From: Flavobacteriaceae bacterium
Lineage (GTDB): Bacteria > Bacteroidota > Bacteroidia > Flavobacteriales > Flavobacteriaceae
Direction: 5' to 3'
Assembly: GCA_023700885.1 (NCBI GenBank)
Contig: JAMPYA010000054.1
Span: 1-12,140 of the forward strand
DNA: 12,140 nucleotides
Below are positions 5,337 through 12,140 of this stretch, in pieces (the stretch's first letter is position 1; each line of letters begins with the position of its first letter). The position numbers were made by a program, and so were the translations under genes. The notes below the pieces were generated by a model. It was not told where the DNA came from. It made no database searches and worked only from the letters and a program-made list of their open reading frames with translations.

Positions 5337-8300
5337 ATGAAATCTCCAAATGAAGCTGTAGAAAGAATATTAGAAGATACTGAAAGATCAAGAGCCGTTT
5401 TTTTAAGTTTGCTTGAAGATCAACATTTAAAAGTAAATGAATTAAAAGAAAGTCAATTAAAATACGAATCTTTATTCGAAAATAATCCGGTTTCTCTTTG
5501 GGAAGAAGACTTTTCTGAAGTAAAAAATTTTTTGGATAAACATTGTTCTAATGCTAATCAAATTGAAGCATATCTTGATAAAAATCCTGAAAAAATTTAT
5601 GAATTAGTTTCTTTAGTTAAAATTGTTGATGTAAATCTTGCCACTTTAAAACTTTATAAAGCAGATTCTAAAAATCAGCTTTTTGATGGATTAATTAATG
5701 TTTTTACAATTGATTCTTTTAGAATTTTTAAAAATTTAATCCTAAATATTTGGCAAAATAAATTTGAATTAGAAACTGAAACTATTAATAAAAATTTAGC
5801 AGGCGAAATAATTCATATAAAAATAAAGTATGCTGTTTTACCTGGTTATGAAGCAACACTTAGCCGTATAATTGTTTCAATTATAGATATTACTGAAGAA
5901 AAAGAAATAAAAGATAGGTTAATACAAAGTGAGCAACGTTATTTAGAAGCTCAATCAATTGCACGTTTTGGCAATTGGCATATCGATTATAAAACCAATC
6001 TAGTCACAAGAAGTCCTGAAATATACAATATTCTTGGTATTAACAAGCATGAATTAAATCCGACTTATGATGCATTTATTCAACTTGTACATAAAGATGA
6101 TATAAAATCCTATCAAGAAGTTTTTGAAACTTCTATAAAAGATCAAAAACCTTATGAACATTCTTATAGAATTATCACTCATCAAGGAGAAACCAAATAT
6201 ATTTTAGAAAAAGGATTTACTTATTGTAATGAAAATAACGAGCCTTTAAGAACTGTAGGCACTGCACAAGATATTACTGAAAAATATTTATCTGAAATTC
6301 AGTTAAAAGAAAGTCAACTAGAATATCAGGTACTATTTGATAATGCACCGATTGCGTTATTTGAAGAAGATTTTACTGAAGTTATTAAAAAATTATATGA
6401 ATTAGGTGCTCATGAAGAAAATATCAATCATTTATTAGATGATCAAAATTTATTAGAACAATGTCTCCGACTCGTTTTTGTCAATAATATCAATCAAGAA
6501 GCATTAAAATTATTTAAGGCTGAAGATAAAAATCATTTTCATCAAGCATTACCCAATCTATTTTCTATGCATTCCGTAGAAATTGTAAAAAATATTTTTA
6601 TCGATATTACCAAAGGTAAATCTAAAGGCATATACGAAACCACGCTTAAAATGGTTGATGGAGAAGTTTTTAATGCTATTGTAAGGTATTCGATTTTAAA
6701 ATATAAAAAAGACTCTGGTAAACTTATTTTTTCTGTAGAGAACATAACCATTAGAAAAAAATTATTAGCTGATATTGAAGAACAACAACTTAATTTAAAT
6801 CAAGCTCAACAAATAGCACTAATTGGTAGTTTTACTTTAAATCATGCTGATAAAAGTATAGTCAGAACTGATGAATTTTACCGAATTTTTGAAGCAAGTA
6901 CCGAAGAATTACCAGCCCTTGAAGAAAGTTTTTTAAAATTTATTCATCCTGATGATAAAGATCAATTAGTTAAAACATTTCATAATTCTAAAGATGAAAT
7001 TAAACCTTATGAATTTACCTATAGAATTTATACAGGTAAAGGAAATTTAAAATACATCCATGAAAAAGGAAATACTTATACTGATGATAAAAGAAACCCC
7101 TTAAAAACTATTGGTACACTTCAAGATATAACAGAAAAGGTTTTTGCTTTAAGAAAAATTGAAGAAGCACAAACCATCATCAACAATAGTACTTTAGTCG
7201 CTTTTTTATGGAAATTTGAAAAAAATTGGCCCGTTGAATATGTTTCTGAAAATGTAATAAAATTATTAGAATATCCGGCAATTGATTTCTACGAAAGAAA
7301 AATTCGTTATATGGAATTTATTCATCCAGAAGAAATTGAAAGAGTTAAAAAGTTTGAAGAACAATCAAAAGCATTAGCCGAAAAAAATGACTTAAATTTT
7401 GACACATTCACACATGAACCTTATAGAATAATTACAAAATCTGGACATACCAAATGGGTATTAGATAAAACGATTGTTCGTAGAGATTCTAATAATAACA
7501 TTACCCATTTTCAAGGTTTCATAGAAGATATCACAGAAAAACATTTTGCCGAACAAGAATTAGAAAAAACACATCAAGTATTAGAGAATACGCTTACCAC
7601 TATTACAGAAGGATTTTTTACACTTGATACTAATTGGATCTATACCTATGTTAACCCGCAAGCAGCTAAATTATTAGGATACTCTAAAGAAGAACTTTTA
7701 CACAAAAACATATGGGATATTGACCCATCTGCTATTGGAGGTATATTTCATCAAAAATGTCAAGAAGCTGTTGAAAAACAAAAACCTATCATTTATAACG
7801 AATATTATCATCAACAAAATATATGGTTTGAAAACCGAATATACCCTTCTAACGAAGGTCTCTCCATTTTCTTTAATGATATTACTGAACGATTTGAAGT
7901 TGAGAAAAAGTTAAAAGAAGCTCATAATATTATTATAAATAGTTCTTCAATTGCCATCATTTGGGAAAACACACCAACATGGCCTATTAAATACATATCT
8001 GAAAATGTAGAACGTATTTTAGGTTATTCCTCAACAGAAATGAAAAATGAAATTATACATTTTTCAAAAATAATGCATCCCGATGATTTAGAAATTTCTA
8101 ATGAAGAAGTTTTTTCCTATTTAAATGATGATACTATTAATCAATACGAACTAACGCCTTATAGAGTTTTTACAAAAAATGGTAAAATACGATGGATAAA
8201 AGAACGTACTCAAATTAATAGAGATGAAAATAAAGCTGTTATAGAATTACGTGGCTTTATGGATGATGTCACCGAACAATATCAATTAGAAAGTGGGATT

Positions 8301-11300
8301 AATTCCATATTAAATTCGGTTTCAAAATTAACTGGTCATGAGTATTTAAGAGAACTTACCATTCAATTATCTAACGTATTAGGTGCAGAGCATACTTTTA
8401 TTGGACTAAATGCTTCTGAAAATCCACTGTTAATTACCACATTATTTAATAGTTATAAAGGTGAAATTGTTGAAAATTTTTCATATAATCTAGAAGGAAC
8501 TCCTTGTGCTGATGTTTTATCTTTAGAAGCTTGTAGTTTTTCCAATAATGTAGCTAATTTATTTCCAGAAGACACTTTATTAAAGGAGATGGAAATACAA
8601 GGATACGTAGGAGTCCCATTAATTGACAGTCAAAATCAATCAATTGGCATAGTAGCTGGGTTATTTAAAAATCCTATTGAAAACACACATTTTACAGAGT
8701 CTATTATCCAATTATTTTCAACAAGATTAAGTGCAGAGCTCGAACGATTAAATACAGAAGCTAAACTAAAAAAAGCTGAATTAGAATTTAACAAACAATT
8801 ACAAAAATTAAATAAGGCTATAGATTCGGTTAATGATGTAGTTTTTATGACTGATACCAATGGTGTTTTTACTTATGTTAATGAATATTTTACCAAATTA
8901 TATGGTTATCAACCTGAAGAAATTATTGGCAAAGTTACACCTCGTATTTTAAAAAGCGGTATCCGTAATGAGGAAGATTATCAATTACTATGGTCAACGC
9001 TACTAAGTAAAAAACAATTTAATTTAGCTATTAAAAACAAACATAAAGCTGGACATTTAATTGATATAGAGACCTCCTTAACTAGTATCACTAATGATAA
9101 TGATGAAATTATAGGTTTTGTTGCCATTCAGCGTGATATAACAGAGAAACTCAAACAAAGTAATTTACTAGAGCAATCTGAAAAAAAATACCGAGATTTA
9201 TTTGAGAAAACTAAAGATGCAACGCTACTTATCAAAGATGGTATATTTATAGATTGCAATGAATCTACGCTGGAAATGGTTGGATTTAAAGGAAATAAAA
9301 AAGATTTTTTATATATCCATCCATCAAAATTATCTCCAATTACTCAACCAGACGGCAGATTTTCTAAAGAAAAAGCCGATGAAATGATGGCTATAGCTTT
9401 AGAAAAAGGCACACATCAATTCGAATGGGTTCATCTAAAAACAACTGGAGAAGAATTTTATGCAGAAATTACACTCACAAAAGTTGAAACGATTGAAGAT
9501 AGTATTATCCACTGCGTTTGGAGAGATATAACAGAAAAGAAAAGAGCTGAACAACTACTAAAAGAAAGTGAAGAAGAAGGTTGGGCATTATTTGAAAATT
9601 CGCCCAATATGATTTGGATTGAAGATTATTCTAAGATTAAACTTCAATTTGTTGCCTTAAGAAAAAAAGGCATTACTGATTTAAGAATATATCTTGACGA
9701 AAATCCTCAAGAAATTAAAAAACTTGGAGAATTAGTAGAAGTTAAAAAAGTAAACAAAAGAAGTCTCGAATTTTATGAAGTTAAAACTCAAGAAGAATTA
9801 TTTAGAAAAATAACCGACTTTTTTATAGAAGAATCTTATTATGGTTTTAAAGAAGAGCTCATATCTTTATTTGAAGGTAAGTTAATTTATAGTTCAGAAG
9901 TTCCTATTCGTAAATTAAATGGACAAATAGCTTACCTATCAATAAATATAACTATTCCAGAAAACAATAAAGAAAATTTAGATAAAGTAATAATATCTTT
10001 TAATGATATTACTGATAAAAAAAGAAATGAACAAACAAAAGAAATCTTATTAAATATCACCAAACAAATTTCTGATGTAACCTCAGTTGAGGAATTTAGT
10101 ACTGTTATTAAAAGTGAATTAAGCAATTTAATTGATACTTCTAATTTTTATTTGGCACTTTATAATAAAGATAAAAACACTTTCTCTATTCCATATTTTG
10201 CAGATGAATTAGACAAGGAATTTGGAGATAAACATGAGTTTGATACAGAAGGAACTTTAACTGGTTATGTTATAAAAAATAAAAAACCTTTATTGGCTAC
10301 AATGGAAGTTTTTAAAGATTTAGAAAAATCAGGAATTATTAGATTAGTAGGTTCAGAATCCCAAATATGGTTAGGAGTTCCGCTATTTAATAAAAATGAA
10401 GTAATTGGGGCTATTGCTGTACAATCCTATACAAATCCAAATGCTTATACCAATAATGATTTAAAAATTTTAGAAATAGTTTCTAGTCAAATTGCAATTG
10501 CTATTGAAAGGATTCAACAACAAAATGCCATTAAAGAAAACGAAGAGAAATTTAGAAATATTTTTGAACTATCTCCAGATATGGTCAATCTTGTCGATAT
10601 CAATGGATTTATACTAGATTGCAATGATGAATTTGCAAAACAATTAGGATATAGTTCTAAAGAAGAGATTCTAAATTTAAATTCTATTTATGTCATTGCT
10701 AAAGAAGATAGAGCAACTGCTTTTGAAAAATTTAAAACTTGTTTTATACATGGTTATATTTATAATCAAGAATTAAATTTAATAAGAAAAGATGGCAGCA
10801 GTTTTACTGCAGAAATTTCTGCAACCATAAATTATGATGAAAATAATTTGCCAAAAAACATCATCGGCATTGCACGTGATATTACTTTACGGAAACAACA
10901 CGAACTAGAAATTACCAATGCATTAGAAAAAGCACGAGAAACAGATAGATTAAAGTCGGCTTTTTTAGCCAATATGAGTCATGAAATTAGAACTCCTATG
11001 AATGGAATTCTTGGATTTGCAGAAATGTTACAAAATCATGATTTAAATGAAGAAAAAAGAAGTTTCTACGCCAATATTATTATGAATAGTAGCCGGCAGT
11101 TACTCTCAATTATTAATGATGTATTAGATATGTCAACCATAGAAGCAGGTTTGGTAGAAATCAAAGAAGCGCCCGTTTCTATTAATGAAATGTTAACAGA
11201 GCTTCATGAATTCTTCCTTCAAAAATCAGATGAAAAACAGTTAAAATTAAATTGTGAACTCACATTAAGTGATGAATTATCGGTAATTAATACGGATCAA

Positions 11301-12062
11301 ACAAAGGTTCAACAGGTACTGACTAATTTTATTTCTAATGCTATCAAATTTACTAAAAAGGGAGAAGTTGCTTTTGGATACACTTTTAAAGATGATTTCT
11401 TAGAATTTTATGTTTCAGATACTGGAATTGGTATTGATAAAAAACTTCATCTAGAAATTTTTGAAAGATTCCGTCAAGTTAATTTAGAATATACAAGAGA
11501 AACAATTGGTAATGGTTTAGGCTTATCAATCTCTAAAAAACTGGTAGAATTGTTAGGTGGTGAAATTTGGTTAGAATCTGAACCAAATAAAGGAAGTACT
11601 TTTTATTTTACATTACCATACCGACATGATGTGCTAGAAGTTGCTGATGACATCAATACACCAACAATTACACAAAAATCTATGAATGAGCAAATTACCA
11701 TCTTAGTAGCAGAGGATGAAGAGTACAACAGAATTTTTATTGAAGAAATTTTAGATGATAAAAACTTCACTATTTTAATAGCAGAAAATGGTGTTGAAGC
11801 TGTTGATATTGCAAAAAATCATCCAGAAATCATGTTTGTTTTAATGGATATTAAAATGCCTATTATGAATGGAATTGAAGCCTCTAAATTAATTAGAGAA
11901 TTCAACAAAACTGTTCCTATTATTGCGCTAACAGCATTTTCAATGGAATCTGATAAGATACATTTATTAAATGAGGGGTTTGATGATTATGTGTCAAAAC
12001 CGATAGTTAAAAAAGATCTCATGCAAATTCTAGACAAATACGTGACATTAAATAAACAATAA
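5337..12062 (+). CDS. Giant cytosolic hybrid histidine kinase: 11 PAS, 2 GAF, HisKA, HATPase, receiver
   Basis: A 2241-residue sensor kinase with no signal peptide or membrane segment. An N-terminal helix (about 1-44, ILEDTERSRAVFLSLLEDQ) leads to PAS-type domains at about 45-190, 198-316, 330-473, 485-600, 612-735, 749-852 and 864-981. Then come GAF (990-1140), PAS (1158-1270, 1281-1400, 1415-1562), GAF (1569-1728) and PAS (1737-1852). Each PAS ends in a D/N-I/V-T motif (DITEK and variants); I count exactly eleven. HisKA follows with SHEIRTPMN, phospho-acceptor His1882. HATPase has N-box Asn1997/Asn2001, DTGIGI (2028 on), ERFRQVN and GNGLGL (2058-2063). The receiver (about 2117-2237) has Glu2126/Asp2127, phospho-acceptor Asp2171 in MDIKMP, Thr2199 and Lys2221. 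All catalytic residues are present, so it should autophosphorylate and pass phosphate to its own receiver. There is no Hpt or DNA-binding domain, so a partner downstream is needed. Ligands and cofactors of the PAS/GAF domains cannot be read. It probably shares an operon with the MASE1 gene. Confidence 0.95.
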   Translation: MKSPNEAVERILEDTERSRAVFLSLLEDQHLKVNELKESQLKYESLFENNPVSLWEEDFSEVKNFLDKHCSNANQIEAYLDKNPEKIYELVSLVKIVDVNLATLKLYKADSKNQLFDGLINVFTIDSFRIFKNLILNIWQNKFELETETINKNLAGEIIHIKIKYAVLPGYEATLSRIIVSIIDITEEKEIKDRLIQSEQRYLEAQSIARFGNWHIDYKTNLVTRSPEIYNILGINKHELNPTYDAFIQLVHKDDIKSYQEVFETSIKDQKPYEHSYRIITHQGETKYILEKGFTYCNENNEPLRTVGTAQDITEKYLSEIQLKESQLEYQVLFDNAPIALFEEDFTEVIKKLYELGAHEENINHLLDDQNLLEQCLRLVFVNNINQEALKLFKAEDKNHFHQALPNLFSMHSVEIVKNIFIDITKGKSKGIYETTLKMVDGEVFNAIVRYSILKYKKDSGKLIFSVENITIRKKLLADIEEQQLNLNQAQQIALIGSFTLNHADKSIVRTDEFYRIFEASTEELPALEESFLKFIHPDDKDQLVKTFHNSKDEIKPYEFTYRIYTGKGNLKYIHEKGNTYTDDKRNPLKTIGTLQDITEKVFALRKIEEAQTIINNSTLVAFLWKFEKNWPVEYVSENVIKLLEYPAIDFYERKIRYMEFIHPEEIERVKKFEEQSKALAEKNDLNFDTFTHEPYRIITKSGHTKWVLDKTIVRRDSNNNITHFQGFIEDITEKHFAEQELEKTHQVLENTLTTITEGFFTLDTNWIYTYVNPQAAKLLGYSKEELLHKNIWDIDPSAIGGIFHQKCQEAVEKQKPIIYNEYYHQQNIWFENRIYPSNEGLSIFFNDITERFEVEKKLKEAHNIIINSSSIAIIWENTPTWPIKYISENVERILGYSSTEMKNEIIHFSKIMHPDDLEISNEEVFSYLNDDTINQYELTPYRVFTKNGKIRWIKERTQINRDENKAVIELRGFMDDVTEQYQLESGINSILNSVSKLTGHEYLRELTIQLSNVLGAEHTFIGLNASENPLLITTLFNSYKGEIVENFSYNLEGTPCADVLSLEACSFSNNVANLFPEDTLLKEMEIQGYVGVPLIDSQNQSIGIVAGLFKNPIENTHFTESIIQLFSTRLSAELERLNTEAKLKKAELEFNKQLQKLNKAIDSVNDVVFMTDTNGVFTYVNEYFTKLYGYQPEEIIGKVTPRILKSGIRNEEDYQLLWSTLLSKKQFNLAIKNKHKAGHLIDIETSLTSITNDNDEIIGFVAIQRDITEKLKQSNLLEQSEKKYRDLFEKTKDATLLIKDGIFIDCNESTLEMVGFKGNKKDFLYIHPSKLSPITQPDGRFSKEKADEMMAIALEKGTHQFEWVHLKTTGEEFYAEITLTKVETIEDSIIHCVWRDITEKKRAEQLLKESEEEGWALFENSPNMIWIEDYSKIKLQFVALRKKGITDLRIYLDENPQEIKKLGELVEVKKVNKRSLEFYEVKTQEELFRKITDFFIEESYYGFKEELISLFEGKLIYSSEVPIRKLNGQIAYLSINITIPENNKENLDKVIISFNDITDKKRNEQTKEILLNITKQISDVTSVEEFSTVIKSELSNLIDTSNFYLALYNKDKNTFSIPYFADELDKEFGDKHEFDTEGTLTGYVIKNKKPLLATMEVFKDLEKSGIIRLVGSESQIWLGVPLFNKNEVIGAIAVQSYTNPNAYTNNDLKILEIVSSQIAIAIERIQQQNAIKENEEKFRNIFELSPDMVNLVDINGFILDCNDEFAKQLGYSSKEEILNLNSIYVIAKEDRATAFEKFKTCFIHGYIYNQELNLIRKDGSSFTAEISATINYDENNLPKNIIGIARDITLRKQHELEITNALEKARETDRLKSAFLANMSHEIRTPMNGILGFAEMLQNHDLNEEKRSFYANIIMNSSRQLLSIINDVLDMSTIEAGLVEIKEAPVSINEMLTELHEFFLQKSDEKQLKLNCELTLSDELSVINTDQTKVQQVLTNFISNAIKFTKKGEVAFGYTFKDDFLEFYVSDTGIGIDKKLHLEIFERFRQVNLEYTRETIGNGLGLSISKKLVELLGGEIWLESEPNKGSTFYFTLPYRHDVLEVADDINTPTITQKSMNEQITILVAEDEEYNRIFIEEILDDKNFTILIAENGVEAVDIAKNHPEIMFVLMDIKMPIMNGIEASKLIREFNKTVPIIALTAFSMESDKIHLLNEGFDDYVSKPIVKKDLMQILDKYVTLNKQ
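5469..7149 (+). repeat. Tandem duplication of a two-PAS unit inside the kinase
   Basis: Within the kinase, residues about 45-316 and 330-600 repeat the same order of two distinct PAS types. The first type starts SLFENNPVSLWEEDFSEV in copy one and VLFDNAPIALFEEDFTEV in copy two. The second type shares AQ.IA..G.(W/F), a LVHKDDI/FIHPDDK motif, KPYE..YRI, KYI.EKG..Y and (T/L)QDITEK. A further diverged copy of the first type is at 1415-1562 (LFENSPNMIWIEDYSKI). The match is at protein level; the DNA has diverged. Confidence 0.75.
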
Positions 12063-12092
12063 ATAAAATTTTAAATCCTTTAAATAATTAAA

Positions 12093-12140
12093 ATGAAAAA
12101 TATATTTCTAACGATTTTTGCAATTACAATATTTTCACAA
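12093..12140 (+). CDS. Start of a secreted protein, cut by the window end
   Basis: ATG 12093 opens MKNIFLTIFAITIFSQ, 16 codons to the edge: a Lys-Asn start, a hydrophobic core and a Ser-Gln that would suit a Bacteroidota signal peptidase cleavage site. It begins 30 bases after the kinase stop with no terminator between (only an all-AT TTTAAA-TCC-TTTAAA repeat at 12070-12084), so it may be in the kinase operon. Function unknown. Confidence 0.5.
   Translation, partial: MKNIFLTIFAITIFSQ

Noticed and set aside
6542..10126. Short ORFs inside the kinase gene in other frames (6542-6751, 8636-8860 and 9932-10126 on -, 7720-7914 on +)
   Set aside because: All fall within well-conserved PAS/GAF coding sequence and have low-complexity, Ser/Ile/Leu-rich translations.
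12063..12092. Terminator after the kinase
   Set aside because: The only inverted repeat (TTTAAA-TCC-TTTAAA) is all A-T and has no T-run after it, so it is too weak to call.
1..12140. Insertion sequence, prophage, CRISPR array or defence system
   Set aside because: No transposase, integrase, phage or nuclease-like protein and no regularly spaced repeats are present; a tRNA pair exists, but no attachment-site duplication or integrase lies beside it.

Overview
The window looks like chromosome of a flavobacterium or close relative in the Bacteroidota. The evidence is the very AT-rich sequence, TAnnTTTG-type promoter words, start codons without clear Shine-Dalgarno sites, a surface-lipoprotein export signal right after a lipobox cysteine, a small outer-membrane beta-barrel protein, and best resemblance of every gene to flavobacterial housekeeping families. 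I see no insertion sequence, phage gene, CRISPR array or origin.

Layout. Positions 13-765 (+) encode a secreted beta-barrel protein. It converges, through a shared terminator hairpin, on a surface lipoprotein (800-1630, -) with an FKBP-type isomerase domain and an Asp-rich calcium-binding tail. Divergent from that runs a + strand cluster: an S4 RNA-binding protein of the Hsp15 family (1711-2082) overlapping a TPMT-family methyltransferase (2069-2662), then a 166-base intergenic stretch with odd repeats and small reading frames, then a PyrR-like phosphoribosyltransferase (2829-3323). The last gene overlaps tail-to-tail with shikimate kinase aroK (3315-3827, -). Positions 3930-4136 hold tRNA-Lys(UUU) and tRNA-Leu(GAG), preceded by a good Bacteroidota promoter and separated by a strong hairpin.

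From 4227 on the window is one sensory system. A stand-alone MASE1 membrane sensor (4227-5276) is followed by a giant 2241-residue hybrid histidine kinase (5337-12062). The kinase has 11 PAS-type domains, 2 GAF domains, HisKA, HATPase and a receiver, but no membrane segment. The MASE1 protein ends in, and the kinase begins with, the two halves of a linker that is usually continuous in bacterial multi-PAS kinases. Both ORFs are in the same frame, with one TAA and 20 open codons between them. The likely reading is one ancestral receptor split into a membrane subunit and a cytosolic kinase that still work together. This is the most interesting item here; its individual domains are familiar. A signal-peptide-bearing gene starts 30 bases after the kinase and runs off the window.
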